The notes: a model not told the origin generated them from the letters alone. 64,000 nucleotides of DNA from Odontocerum albicorne (GCA_949825065.1 OX463849.1:31422043-31486042); one strand, 5' to 3'; shown: positions 1-9,614, counted from the first letter of the stretch. Numbers and translations are program-made.

Positions 1-175
1 AGTTTCAATGCATGGACAGTAAAGGATGACATAAAAAAGAGCGGTGAACTGGGAAAGCCAATAAACAATCCTTGTTTGAGCATAGCGCAAGTCCATCGTC
101 GAAACGACGCTGAATATTCTCGACGAGATATGTTAAATGGGGAGAACGGAAAAGTTAAGGGCATTATATTATAAA
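1..175 (-). mobile_element. LINE reverse transcriptase C-terminal fragment (LINE-C), cut by window edge
   Basis: Read on the minus strand, this stretch translates to a peptide with CLLAFPVHRS-like residues. It matches the fragment at 54255-54592, which continues into the WNQL...SLECFKKRL pattern typical of the end of CR1/Jockey-type LINE polyproteins. Here the frame ends at a stop near base 10 and the window edge cuts the rest. It is a degenerate 5'-truncated copy. The family assignment rests on motif recognition by eye. Confidence 0.5.
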
Positions 176-954
176 ACAGTGACAGTACGTGAGTTTTGCG
201 TATATTTGTGAGTTTTACGTTTAGCTCTTTCTTCTTAGTGATGTAATCGTGTTTTCTCGGGTTAAAAAAAAATTAGACAAAAATTTCATACCCTTTACAA
301 AATTAGTAAAAATGTAAAAATATCTTGAAATGTAATTAAAATAGTTTAAAACGTCTAATTTTGAAAGAAATTCATGAATTATTCACATTAAATCTATTGA
401 GTGCCGTTGTATTTTAAGCTGACCATTTTATACTTGCCACTATCGTAGAGTATTACATCATGGCTGTAAGCTTTCCAAGTTAGAGACGTTGAAGAATTAC
501 TTAAATCGATTACGATTTCTCTATTACAGCTTTCACAGTAACAATAGGAAACAATTCAAAAGTCTACAGTGATGGAAATTCAGATTTCTGCCTTCGAATT
601 CTAAATGTTTCACTTTAGTGGGTTCCAAATTTAACATTGTTTTATCGAGATATATAACACTTAAATCCATTAACTGTTATCTAGTCACTGACTCTGTCGA
701 AAAGCTGTCAGGTTTCTCATACTTTAGGGGAGTGTGACAAAATAGTTAATATGCTTTTCTATTTTTTGTCAAGGAATGAAAATAAGTCTTGTTAAAACTC
801 TATATTTTTTTAATATTCTTGTAAGACTATGAAACAAGGACAATAAAGATCAAAGAGAGACTATGAGGTGTGATATTGGAGTCAATTGCAGAATGCTTCA
901 TGGACAAAACGAACAACAAACTGCTATATTGGCTTGGAATGATCTACTTTGTGT
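176..954. other. No gene recognised
   Basis: AT-rich sequence with no convincing open frame, RNA gene or repeat that I could match elsewhere in the window. Confidence 0.5.
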
Positions 955-1105
955 AAAATATAGGGTGGCATGTACAGCTTTAGGAATCATTTGAAGAAAA
1001 TCCATTTTGGGAGGCCTTATCAAAATTTATGATGTAATAAGAACACTATACTCTTACACTACACTAAGCAGAATGTGTTAATATCGCATATCGGATGATT
1101 TACAA
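955..1105 (+). mobile_element. R2-type interspersed repeat fragment
   Basis: It shares a recognisable block (an AGCTTTAGGAA-type start, then TCAAAATTTATGA about 50 bases on) with copies at 36035, 39600 and 42245. The better copies end in a tRNA-like segment with GGTTCGAACC, so the family may be a tRNA-derived SINE. This copy keeps only the middle. Confidence 0.45.
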
Positions 1106-1681
1106 AGGTAAAAAACACCTACATATCAACTTATAACTAGATAGCAGTTCTTACAACTAATTATTTCAAAACTAATTATTTAAAATTGTTTGTCTACTTT
1201 CAAAAGAATGCATATCACTGGACCTTTTGTATTTTGATCAAATTTCCTAAGGTATAATCTTGATCAAGATAAATTAATTCGTTGTTTTATCACACTTTCG
1301 TTGTAAGCAGTACAACTTAGCGAGCTGATTGCCACGTGGCAATCTATGAAATCTGAAATAGCCCAAAGATAACATTTGCTAAGATACCAAGTATCTACCA
1401 AAATAAATGTCACAAATGTTATAAAAGTACCACGCTTCACACAATATGCAGAGTCAGCCGATATGCTAAAATATATTGTTATACCATAATTAACAACAAA
1501 ACATAGTCACAAAAAGATACTTTAAAAATAATTTATTATTTCAATTGTTCTTAAAGTTCATTGACTTGTTAGGTACCGCTCGATATGCCCAAATTGATAA
1601 GGAAATAACACTCCTTTCAGTCTTAGTAATCGAGCCTGCTGGTTAAGAACTACTAGAGCAGTCAAGTAAACCCACTGTTAG
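1106..1681. other. No gene recognised; one palindrome
   Basis: AT-rich. Bases 1328-1343 are a perfect 16-bp palindrome, ATTGCCACGTGGCAAT. It resembles the 3' tail of the SINE1 family (attgccacatggtaat at 34970), so it is probably a SINE remnant and not a protein-binding site. Confidence 0.4.
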
Positions 1682-1954
1682 TTACTATACATATTGTAAT
1701 TTATTTTTATCAAGCACTGTTTATTCCACCTTTTTTGTGACGGTATAACCCTACCGGTTTCAAGGCTTTCTCCTCATCTTCAGGGGAGTGCAAACAACAC
1801 TCTCGTCAGAAGACGAGGTGAAAGCCTTAAAACCGGTAGGGTTACACCGTCACAAAAAAGTGGAATAAACAGTGTTTGATAAAAATAAATTACAATGTCT
1901 TTAAACCTCCACAACGTTAATGCCTTAACTATAAACAACATATTACTATACATA
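1682..1954 (-). mobile_element. Hairpin retroposon, copy 1, with 12-bp target duplication
   Basis: The element (about 1694-1942) is flanked by the perfect 12-bp direct repeat TTACTATACATA (1682-1693 and 1943-1954). Most of it is a long inverted repeat. The left arm, from CACTGTTTATTCCACC through CCCTACCGGTTTCAAGGC, is mirrored by the right arm from GCCTTAAAACCGGTAGGG to GGAATAAACAGTG. Read on the minus strand it has a non-palindromic head of about 50 bases (containing GGCATTAACGTTGTGGAGG), then the hairpin, then an AT-rich tail. The 12-bp duplication points to retroposition and not DNA transposition. Related copies lie at 40446-40722 and 39301-39497. No standard Pol III A/B boxes are evident. 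Confidence 0.75.
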
Positions 1955-1978
1955 GATAGTGCGTGCGAGTATTGCTAC

Positions 1979-2446
1979 TATAGTGTGTTGCTTATCTTAG
2001 TATGTCATGATGATCTTGATTTATATTTGTTTGTTTACAAATACTCAGGAATGCGGATAAGAAATGAAAGTGACAGCGGGTAAATAATACAAGTCTTGAC
2101 AGCTGAATGAATGACAATACTAATATGTTTATTTCTCGGCGCGCGGGTATTTTATACAAATGGGTGAGCCAGTTCGCGCTACATGCTCCGTCTCACTCTG
2201 GCGCGTGAAATGGCGGTAGCTTATTTATTTGTTTTTGGAGATGGCTAGACAAATCGCAGGTACTACAAAAATAGTAAACATTGTTGTTGTTCTTAACGTG
2301 TAGCAATCTATGAATACTTCATCGGTCATTGACCCTGTATGTTTATTATTTCAACAATAATTAATTCAATTTAATTATGTTTAACAATTCACTTATCCAT
2401 CTTGACAATTATTTATTTATTTATTTATTTAGGTAGGTATCCTACA
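1979..2446 (-). repeat. 3' LTR of the H2B-bearing element
   Basis: Direct repeat of 3689-4156 at a constant offset of 1710 bases. It includes a GC-rich patch (CTCGGCGCGCGGG), a (TTTA)n run near its inner end and the inner terminus CCTACA. A short open frame at 1895-2083 spans its outer edge and I do not regard it as a gene. Confidence 0.9.
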
Positions 2447-2449
2447 TAG

Positions 2450-2459
2450 CTCCCTTCCT
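2450..2459 (-). promoter_or_regulatory. Polypurine tract
   Basis: The minus strand reads AGGAAGGGAG, three bases before the 3' LTR begins (TGTAGGATACC). This is the expected position and composition of the plus-strand primer of an LTR retrotransposon. Confidence 0.8.
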
Positions 2460-2705
2460 AGTGAACGCAGAGGGCGCGTGCCTTGCGTGAACGTTAGGTT
2501 CCGGTGCATCTGACGTCGGGCTGGTTATCCGTTTCCCGTGTCGAAGTAGGTACGTGGACAACATCAGCGCGTGGCGTTTTTTCCCAGATCTGTCGGTCAG
2601 ATGGGTGATGCGGAAACGGGGGGTAGGTTTGGTCGTCTCTCGCTAAATTCGGATTGTCGTCGATGCTTGGTTGGTCGTTGCGTTGATCGTCGATGATTGG
2701 TTGTG

Positions 2706-2972
2706 TGGATCAAGTTGCAGATGGCGTCTGCGGTGGAAGGTGGATCTGCAATTGCTTGATGATGGTGGAGATGGTGTAGATCAAGCTGCAGATGGCGTCC
2801 GATGAGGAAGGTTGATCTGCGGTGGCTTGATGATGATGATGATGGTGGAGATCAAGTTGCAGATGGCGTCCGATGTGGAAGGTTGATCTGCAGGTGCTTG
2901 ATGATGGTGGAGATCAAGTTGCAGATGGCGTCCGATGTGGACGGTTGATCTGCAGGTGCTTGATGATGGTGT
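2706..2972 (-). repeat. Tandem repeat of about 60-70 bp inside the H2B-bearing element
   Basis: About four units containing GATCAAGTTGCAGATGGCGT and GGTTGATCTGCAGGTGCTTGATG. Minus-strand open frames (3155 to 2781 and 3157 to 2852) run through this array and give peptides rich in H, Q, T and S. Their first part begins right at the H2B stop, but I recognise no domain in them. They look like repeat-driven frames and not genes. Confidence 0.7.
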
Positions 2973-3156
2973 AGTCTGCGGTGCTCGTGGCTGCAGCGTG
3001 GTTGTATCGATGTCCGTGGTTGTATCGATGTTGTAGCGGTGCTTGTCTGCTCCGGCATCTTGTCGGTCAGTAGTTCGTCGAGGGAGGCAATCCTGTAAAT
3101 CGTGTGGCTGATCGCCAGGACTGACCTCACGTGAGCTGGCGTCAGGCTCGTCCACA

Positions 3157-3405
3157 TCAGATGTTGTGTTGTATCTGAGTGACGGCTCTGGTGTCCTTGC
3201 TGACGTCGTGCTTGGCCAGTTCGCCGGGGAGTAGAATCTTGACGGTGGTCCGGATCTCTCTGCTGGTGATGATGTTCATCTTGTTGTAGTGGGCGAGGCG
3301 GTTGGCGTTGGCGGCGGTGCGCTCGAAAATCTCGTTGGCAGAACTGCTCATGATGCTCATCGCGTTGCTGCTGATGCCGGTGTCGAGTTTCACTTCTTTT
3401 GACAT
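3157..3405 (-). CDS. Histone H2B-like protein, 82 aa, N-terminally shortened, captured by an LTR element
   Basis: The frame opens at an ATG (3405-3403) and ends at TGA (3159-3157). From residue 8 it follows the histone H2B fold: DTGISS (start of the histone-fold first helix), [17 protein letters not shown] (alpha-2 helix), IITSREI (loop 2 and start of alpha-3), [10 protein letters not shown] (alpha-3 to alpha-C), then DTRAVT of the C-terminal helix. By eye about 70% of 69 aligned residues match canonical insect H2B. The basic N-terminal tail and most of the first helix are missing, and the last residues differ from the usual YTSSK-type end. It lies in sense with the host LTR element, between the primer binding site and the polypurine tract, where gag would normally sit. 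The retained open frame despite strong divergence could mean selection or chance. A partial H2B of this kind might dimerise with H2A, but that is inference. Confidence 0.8.
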   Translation of the reverse strand: MSKEVKLDTGISSNAMSIMSSSANEIFERTAANANRLAHYNKMNIITSREIRTTVKILLPGELAKHDVSKDTRAVTQIQHNI

Positions 3406-3446
3406 TGCTATCGTGTCGGCGATATTCGATATAGTCGGAATACGTA

Positions 3447-3531
3447 TTCAGTTTTCGTGCGGGTTCAGTTTTCGTGCGGGCTCAGTTTTCGTGCGGGCTC
3501 AGTTTTCGTGCGGGTTCAGTTTTCGTGCGGG
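3447..3531 (-). repeat. Five 17-bp tandem repeats upstream of the H2B-like frame
   Basis: Unit TTCAGTTTTCGTGCGGG (first base T or C), five consecutive copies. They lie in the transcribed leader, between the primer binding site and the H2B-like start codon. Confidence 0.85.
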
Positions 3532-3660
3532 TTCACTAATGTAGCGATGTTCGATATAGTCGGAGTATGTGTCCATTTTTCGTGCGGGTTCACCAATATA
3601 GCGTTGTGGCGATGTTCGTTTTTCGTTCGGGTTCACCAATGTGGCGATGACCAATGTGGC
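3528..3660 (-). repeat. Degenerate copies of the primer-binding-site/LTR junction
   Basis: Blocks reading GGGTTCACTAATGTAGCG (3529), GGGTTCACCAATATAGCG (3587) and GGGTTCACCAATGTGGCG (3630) resemble the true junction GGGGTCACCAATATAGTG (3678-3694). Each is followed by GATGTTC-like sequence, as is the stretch just before the genuine site. They look like duplicated junction segments. Confidence 0.6.
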
Positions 3661-3663
3661 GAT

Positions 3664-3687
3664 GTTCAGATCACGTCGGGGTCACCA
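3664..3687 (-). promoter_or_regulatory. Primer binding site, tRNA-Trp type
   Basis: The plus strand here equals the last 24 bases of a eukaryotic tRNA-Trp (T-arm TTCAGATC, acceptor strand CGGGGTC, then ACCA). The minus strand (TGGTGACCCCGACGTGATC) is therefore complementary to it. One base separates it from the 5' LTR at 3689. Together with the polypurine tract this fixes the element on the minus strand. Confidence 0.85.
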
Positions 3688-3688
3688 A

Positions 3689-4156
3689 TATAGTGTGTTG
3701 CTTATCTTAGTTTGTCATGATGATCTTGATTTATATTTGTTTGTTTACAAATACTCAGGAATGCGGATAAGAAATGAAAGTGACAGCGGGTAAATAATAC
3801 AAGTCTTGACAGCTGAATGTATAACAATACTAATATGTTTATTTCTCGGCGCGCGGGTATTTTATACAAATGGGTGAGCCAGTTCGTGCTACATGCTCCG
3901 TCTCACTCTGGCGCGTGAAATGGCGGTAGCTTATTTATTTGTATTTGGAGATGGCTAGACAAATCGCAGGTACTACAAAAATAGTAAACATTGTTGTTGT
4001 TCTTAACGTGTAGCAATCTATGAATACTTCATCGGTCATTGACCCTGTATGTTTATTATTTCAACAATAATTAATTCAATTTAATTATGTTTAACAATTC
4101 ACTTATCCATCTTGACAATTATTTATTTATTTATTTATTTAGGTAGGTATCCTACA
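3689..4156 (-). repeat. 5' LTR of the H2B-bearing element
   Basis: Matches 1979-2446 except for five substitutions that I found. It would contain the promoter of the element transcript. No TATA box was assigned with confidence. Confidence 0.9.
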
Positions 4157-4194
4157 CTACCATGCGAACTCTAAACTAGACTGGAATATTTTTT

Positions 4195-4295
4195 ATTATT
4201 TTCTTTATTTTTGGGTATCATCGGGAATCAAACCGTATCTCCTGGATGGAAGACCAATGCATTACCCAAGCCAAGACCAAGTAGATCGGCATTCT
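4195..4295 (-). mobile_element. SINE1 tRNA-like head, degenerate
   Basis: Complement of the pattern seen in other SINE1 copies: a GATTCCCGATG-type B box, an anticodon-loop-like stretch and a degraded A box near CTTGGGTAATGC. Confidence 0.45.
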
Positions 4296-5172
4296 AAAAA
4301 TAAAAATTACATCAGAATATACCCCAAAGAATACGAACGCTTTCCGAAAAATCTTACCCTTAGAATTATAACGACTAGCGATTAAAAAGCTAATAAATCT
4401 CATCCTTTAAATCTTTTTATGTATAACTCATTCCTGAATACGGTTAAAATGCGAAGCCGATTTAAATAATTCATAACTAAGAAATTCATGAGGCATTATT
4501 CGCGTTTAATACTCTTTAACAAAAATGTGTCCGACTATATATGTCTTCTTGATTTAAAAAACGCCAGTGACTAGGCTCGACATGATAAACAGATTTAAAA
4601 TTCGCAAGATGTCTTTTTTGAAGGCATAATATGAAAAAAAAATAGAAAAATAGCGGAAGTAAAGTTGGATCAAACAGACACGACATTGTTTGAAATTGAA
4701 TGAGGAGTTGTGCTTTTACTTTTTTTCTTTCGAAAATAAAATTGTTTTAAAAGAAATTGAAAATATGCATGTCGAGATATGAAAGTAAAACGTTAGGTCC
4801 TCTCTGCATGTCCAACAGGGAAACTGCGTGATGGTATTATGTTTGTAAAAAAATGTTTTTTTTTGGGACATCACTACTGTAAAAAGTTTACTCGAACCTT
4901 ACGTCTAAAGTACAATATTATTAGTCTAAAAGCATAGATAAATATTCTGAAATTATGTAGGCAAGAAATGCGTTCATGCGAACGGGAATTCATTTTCCCT
5001 AATGAAATGTGAACTTGACATTGTGAAAGTCAAGGTCTTCGTGAGGTCACACTTTTATTATTAGTTTTCATTTTCTCAGTCGTATTTCTACAACCCTCTC
5101 CCAGGGTTAAATGACATGCAACGGTCAACTATACAACAACCATTTTAATTGAAAAAAATCTTCTAGTTCTCT
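4296..5172. other. No gene recognised
   Basis: AT-rich. Short frames only (for example minus 4403 to 4218), with no recognisable product. Confidence 0.5.
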
Positions 5173-5447
5173 GTTTCATAATTTATTTATTTATTATTAC
5201 ACATGACAAGAAATATACACAATTTGCGAAAAAAACAACAGGTTATTTGATTTGGACATACAATTTTAATGGATCTGGATTTGTTGCCTTTCATTTGTCG
5301 TATCCCCAGTAAACTAGGCTTTTGCCTGTATCTCACTGAGGATATTCAGCATGAAAAAATAAATCGATACTTATTTCCGATTTTTGATTACACAAAAACA
5401 AAACCCCGTTGCACGCTCTCATCAACCTGACAAATAGTGACACTCAA
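5173..5447 (-). mobile_element. SINE-D retroposon, minus copy
   Basis: Near-exact inverted match to 7286-7541. The head (GGTTGATGAGAGCGTGCAACG on the minus strand) is at the right end and the (AAATA)n-type tail at the left end. Opposite orientation to the 7.3-kb copy gives a 1.8-kb-spaced inverted repeat. I saw no clear target duplication here. Confidence 0.65.
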
Positions 5448-6664
5448 CTACAACTGAAAACATTTTGCGAAATTCAACTCCTCACACATCATCACTCCAG
5501 AAAGACCAAAAATATTCATCCCACAATATAGTATACCGCACACAATCATAAGAATAAAAATTTAAATTAAAACAAAAAATACACAGAAACACAAATACAA
5601 AAACAACCAAAATTAAAACAACAAGAAGAAACCCACACTCACGAGCTCACACAAATATTTTCCACTCGTCATTCATCCTGAAAGTAATCAAAATCCTGTC
5701 GCAATAACAACCACGCTCCGATCGACTGTCTAAATGGTTTTCCTACCTTTACCTTTATTGAAGTCGGCACGCCATTGTATGTAATGGGAGCCAAATAAGC
5801 ATATTGCCTTTGTGCAAAAGAGGTTTTAACTCTATCGATATAATGATAGTGTTTAAAGAAAGTTTGCATTATATTACAAACGCTAGACTTCAAATCCCAA
5901 AAACTGAGTTAGAGATGAGTCCTACAACTTTTTCGGATAAAAGAAAAATAATTTACTTCACAACATTATATAAGACAATCAGGTCATATCCGGAACTAAT
6001 TTAGCTTGTAAGACTATGTTCTTTGTAGGCATAGAAATCAGTTAAAATATTTTTTTATCAATAATGTAGATTTTACAAAGATTGGCAATCAGTATGAGCA
6101 TTTTGTAACATCCGTATTGCTTTTACTATTTAAGAATAAATATGGCACGTCTTATACTAGGTATGTGTTTTTTTCTATAGCATAACACTGCTTACATGTC
6201 TCTGTTGATTTTTATTATTTTTTTGCGTCGGAAAGGTTATTTGACCGTTTAAAAAAATAAATAAAAATTTAACATTGATTTTATACAATACAGTCGATGT
6301 ATTTGGAATATGGTGCTGGAAAAAGATATTGCGAATTCCATGGACGGCGAGATGTACTAATGGCTGCGTGAGAATTACCGACATATTGTCAACAATATGC
6401 GTAAGAAGAGTCTTCTGATTATTTGTACACGTTATTCGTGGCCAATGAGATAGTTTGGAGAGACGTGTAGTCACTAAAACTGTGGAACTGTGGACTGTGG
6501 CGTTGGATTTAGATGGTGAGAGACGCAACAGCACTACCCTGAACAATTGCTCTTCGAATCGTGAATTGCAGGAATGAATATGGAAGAGTCAAGTGTATCA
6601 CGATGCTCAGTCATGAGATACAGGACAGAATGATTATACAGTGCTACCTAGTAAGTTTTTTTTT
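5448..6664. other. No gene recognised between two inverted SINE-D copies
   Basis: AT-rich. Short frames on both strands (5804-6004 plus, 6546 to 6175 minus) show no recognisable domain. Confidence 0.5.
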
Positions 6665-6862
6665 TTAACCTGGCGAGTTTATTGCTATGTGGCAATCTCT
6701 TCCAACCATCCAGAAATATATTTTAATGGGCCCTAAGTGAAAACCAGAACTGAAATTATTTTTTTTTAAATCTGGATTCCAGAGGGGTTCGAACTCGCAA
6801 CTTCCGGATAGGCAGATAAGCGTCTTACCACCAGTCCACGGAGGTCGTCACTTTGTAGGAAT
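6665..6862 (-). mobile_element. SINE1, tRNA-derived, nearly complete
   Basis: On the minus strand: an A-box region in ACCTCCGTGGACTGGTGGTA, B box GTTCGAACCCC, then a tRNA-unrelated body ending in TGGTTGGAAGAGATTGCCAC. It is the best single copy for defining the family. It is not a tRNA gene because the stems do not pair properly and the body continues past the acceptor position. Confidence 0.75.
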
Positions 6863-6894
6863 TTTCATTGCCATACGGAAATATATTTTAACCA

Positions 6895-7032
6895 GGTAGA
6901 AAAATCTTACCAAGACCTTAAGTTAAAACCAAAGTGGAAGACATATAAAAAAAATGGGGATCAGCAGAAATCGAAACTATCCTCCGAATCAGAAGATTGG
7001 CGTCTAACCAACTAGGTTACGAAAACCAGCAA
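6895..7032 (-). mobile_element. SINE1, second adjacent copy
   Basis: Same orientation as its neighbour, more degraded: GTAACCTAGTTGGTTAGACGCC on the minus strand, B box degenerated to GTTTCGATTTC. Confidence 0.6.
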
Positions 7033-7274
7033 TAAATATTCTGAACCGGCAATATATACGAGTATTCTGGTCGCATACGCATATTCTAAAACGTCATGAA
7101 GATTACACGCCAAACAAAAGATTAAAGAGAGATATAATACTTCCGTATGAGATATATTTTACAAAAATAATATATTTTCTTCCTGCAACGTCGTTTTTCA
7201 AAAATATTCATTGAAATCATAATAAAAAACTACTAGCAATATATCTTCTAAGATTAAAGATGAAAAGTATTTTT

Positions 7275-7552
7275 TTGTATTGTCAGGTTGATGAGAGCGT
7301 GCAACGGGGTTTTGTTTTTGTGTAATCAAAATTCGGAAAGAAGTATCGATTTGTTTTTTCATGCTAAATATCTTCAGTGAGATACAGGCAAAAGCCTAGT
7401 TTACTGGGGATACGACAAATGAAAGGCAACAAACCCAGATCCATTAAAATTGTATGTCCAAATCAAATTATCTGTTGTTTTTCTCAAATTGTGTATATTT
7501 CTTGTCATGTGTAATAATAAATAAATAAAATTAATAAAAAATTGTATTGTCA
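7275..7552 (+). mobile_element. SINE-D retroposon with 11-bp target duplication
   Basis: Element 7286-7541 (256 bp) is flanked by the perfect direct repeat TTGTATTGTCA (7275-7285 and 7542-7552). It starts GGTTGATGAGAGCG and ends in AATAAATAAATAAAATTAATAAAAAA. The duplication and A-rich tail indicate target-primed retroposition. Confidence 0.75.
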
Positions 7553-7689
7553 ACGAGACAAAACTGAATGATTGTAAAATGGTTGAAGGTTAACTCCCAC
7601 GGGACAGGGGTAGTCAACCAAATATTACATTTATTTTTAATAAAATTAATCGTACGCTTTTTCTCTATATTATTTTTTTATTTTTTTTT

Positions 7690-7835
7690 TATTTATAAAA
7701 GAAAATATATGACCGAAATCATAGGTATCCTTATACCCTCGAAAACTAGGCGGAAAAAGTGCCTGTGTCGTTCGAGAGGAGTAGCACCTTCCGCACGGAA
7801 GTCCAGTTCGTTACCGCGCGGCCATGCATCTCATC
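7690..7835 (-). mobile_element. SINE2 (second tRNA-derived family), partial
   Basis: Matches the head half of the copy at 45505-45835: CGAACGACACAGGC, then the tRNA-like head ending in GATGCATGGCCGCG on the minus strand. Confidence 0.6.
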
Positions 7836-7879
7836 AACTATTTTATTTATTTATAAATGTTTGTCGCCGTTGCTGGACC

Positions 7880-8335
7880 TCGTTGTCTAGGATGACCTCG
7901 CCATTCCAATATCAATTCAGTTGCAAAGCAAAGCTGTGCCGTCGGGTTTTTGGTTTATTTTTTTTTCTCTTCCTTAAATTAGTGAGCCGTTGCACACTAG
8001 CGTACTCATCGGCCACACCCCTGTACTGGATACGATGACAAACCGAAGTGACACGATCGGAGCACACCGGGTTGTTTTTTCCCCATTTTATTTTAAACAT
8101 GAGGCACTAAACCCTGTATCATTCATGGGAAGTAGCACAGTGCGAGGTTCGAATGTCTCTTTTGAAAGAATATATATGACTGAAGTCATTGATATTCTAC
8201 TACCCCCGAATACTAGTCGGAAAAAATGCTTGTGTCATTCGATGGGAGAAGCACAGCGCGGGGTATGAACCATCGACCTTTTGCACAGAAGTTCAGTACG
8301 ATACCTCACGGCCATGCACCTCAGCCAAAAAAACA
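7880..8335 (-). mobile_element. SINE2, near full length
   Basis: Contains the body (GAGCCGTTGC...GGCCACACCCCTGTACTGGAT) and the tRNA-like head at 8230-8330, where the minus strand has a B-box-like GGTTCATACC. The order matches the plus-strand copy at 45505-45835. Confidence 0.65.
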
Positions 8336-8439
8336 ACAGTGAGTAGTTCATACATAAAAAAAGAAACATAATACACAAAAAAATATTCAAAACAAGTACA
8401 AACAAATGTGTTCAATAGTATAAAAATATATGTCAACAA

Positions 8440-8512
8440 CACATGACGGAGGTGTCCAAAAACGGGCAGTCCGCACTGCACCAATGAAGACGTCATTCTT
8501 TACATAATTGTG
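8440..8512 (-). repeat. Interspersed repeat shared with 44127-44173
   Basis: The minus strand reads GACGTCTTCATTGGTGCAGTGCGG, interrupted by small differences from the plus strand at 44130. The family is unknown. Confidence 0.5.
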
Positions 8513-8918
8513 AAAAAGAAGAACATATGTTAACAAACAAAAATCAAAATGTGCATACCACAAGCACAATCTACAGTTAAAACCGTCCCCACTAAACTCA
8601 ATATCTTAAGACCCCAACATATACTCGTAGTATAATATAGCCTTGTAAAACAGGTTGAATTTGATGTTTTATAAATATACTTGCTGAATACCCCTGCAAT
8701 AAAAGAAACTCATGAATTGGTTAGTCACCGAATGCTTGGTGATTTTCTTCCCAGATAATGTATAAATATGTGACATTTTCTTTTTGAAGTGGGTTATGCC
8801 CTCAATATTTCCCTTCCAATCACTAAACCATATTTCAATAAAGCAAAGCTTGATAAAATTAATAAACAATGTATTTACGTGATCAACGGTTTGCCCAAAA
8901 AAAGGTAAATTATTGACC
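8513..8918. other. No gene recognised
   Basis: AT-rich. The frame 8869 to 8669 on the minus strand gives no recognisable protein. Confidence 0.5.
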
Positions 8919-9614
8919 TAAGGGGGTATTCTACTCGAGAAATTTGTAAAAATCGTTATTTTGTTTTTTGCATATTCTTAAAGTTTAAATCTTTAAGAAT
9001 ATGCTCTCAAAAGGAAATTTTAAAATTCTCAATATTTACGAAGTTATAGCTATAAATGAAGCAGGAATTACGCCGCACCGTAATGATTCAGACAATAATC
9101 TCAAAACTTTAAACGCGTTTTTCTCGAAACTATTTTTTTCGATCTGGTCGACTTAAAATCTCAAGTTCTATCCAACCGATTGTGTTCAAATTTGGTATGA
9201 AACTTTGATAAATGCTTTTATATTGTTTTTACTTTGGAAAATTAAAAACTTGTTTTTTACTATTTTATAAAAATTTGAAAGAAAAGATAAAAAATTTGAA
9301 ATATTTTTCAGACGTCATTTTATGATTTTTTTTCTTTGGTACGAACAATAAAACGATATTATTTCTTATTAATAAACTGTGTATGATTTTTGTTTCAAAT
9401 TTACGAAAGGGTTCCAATCATGTCGACCAGCTTACACCCTTTTTTACGACGCGATATAACACCTGATAACATCTCGAATTTTCAATTTATTTTTTTTTGT
9501 ACATTCTCAAATCATCAACAAACAAACTTTAAAAAAGCTAACTAAAAATATTTTTTGTTTTTCTTATTTAGTCTGAAAAAACGCCCGAAATTCACGCCTC
9601 TAGAATACCCCTTA
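8919..9614. mobile_element. MITE with TA target duplication (Tc1/mariner-like)
   Basis: Terminal inverted repeats AGGGGGTATTCTA (from 8921) and TAGAATACCCCT (to 9612) extend imperfectly to about 27 bp, and TA flanks both ends. There is no transposase frame in the 692 bp. An internal perfect hairpin, GCATATTCTTAAAG / CTTTAAGAATATGC with a 7-base loop, lies at about 8969-9003. Confidence 0.7.

Larger units (their letters stand above)
1975..4160 (-). mobile_element. Non-autonomous LTR retrotransposon (TRIM-like) carrying a histone H2B-derived frame
   Basis: Two 468-bp direct repeats (1979-2446 and 3689-4156) enclose 1242 bp. The 4-bp sequence CTAC flanks both outer ends (1975-1978, 4157-4160) as a target site duplication. 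On the minus strand the order is 5' LTR, tRNA-Trp-type primer binding site one base inside it, 17-bp repeats, the H2B-like frame, about 60-bp repeats, a polypurine tract and 3' LTR. There is no gag, protease, reverse transcriptase or integrase, so it must have been moved in trans. I found five LTR differences by eye (about 1%), so the insertion is fairly recent. LTR termini on the minus strand are TGTAG...CTATA. Confidence 0.9.

Noticed and set aside
2781..3157. 124- and 101-codon minus frames downstream of the H2B-like frame, considered as a captured H2A or other histone
   Set aside because: They run mostly through a tandem repeat, and no H2A, H3 or H4 motif could be aligned.
6780..6862. tRNA-like sequence with A and B boxes, and similar ones throughout the window
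   Set aside because: Stems do not pair over the full cloverleaf and each continues into a common SINE body, so these are SINE heads and not tRNA genes.
7568..8038. 156-codon plus frame
   Set aside because: It runs over SINE2 copies in antisense.
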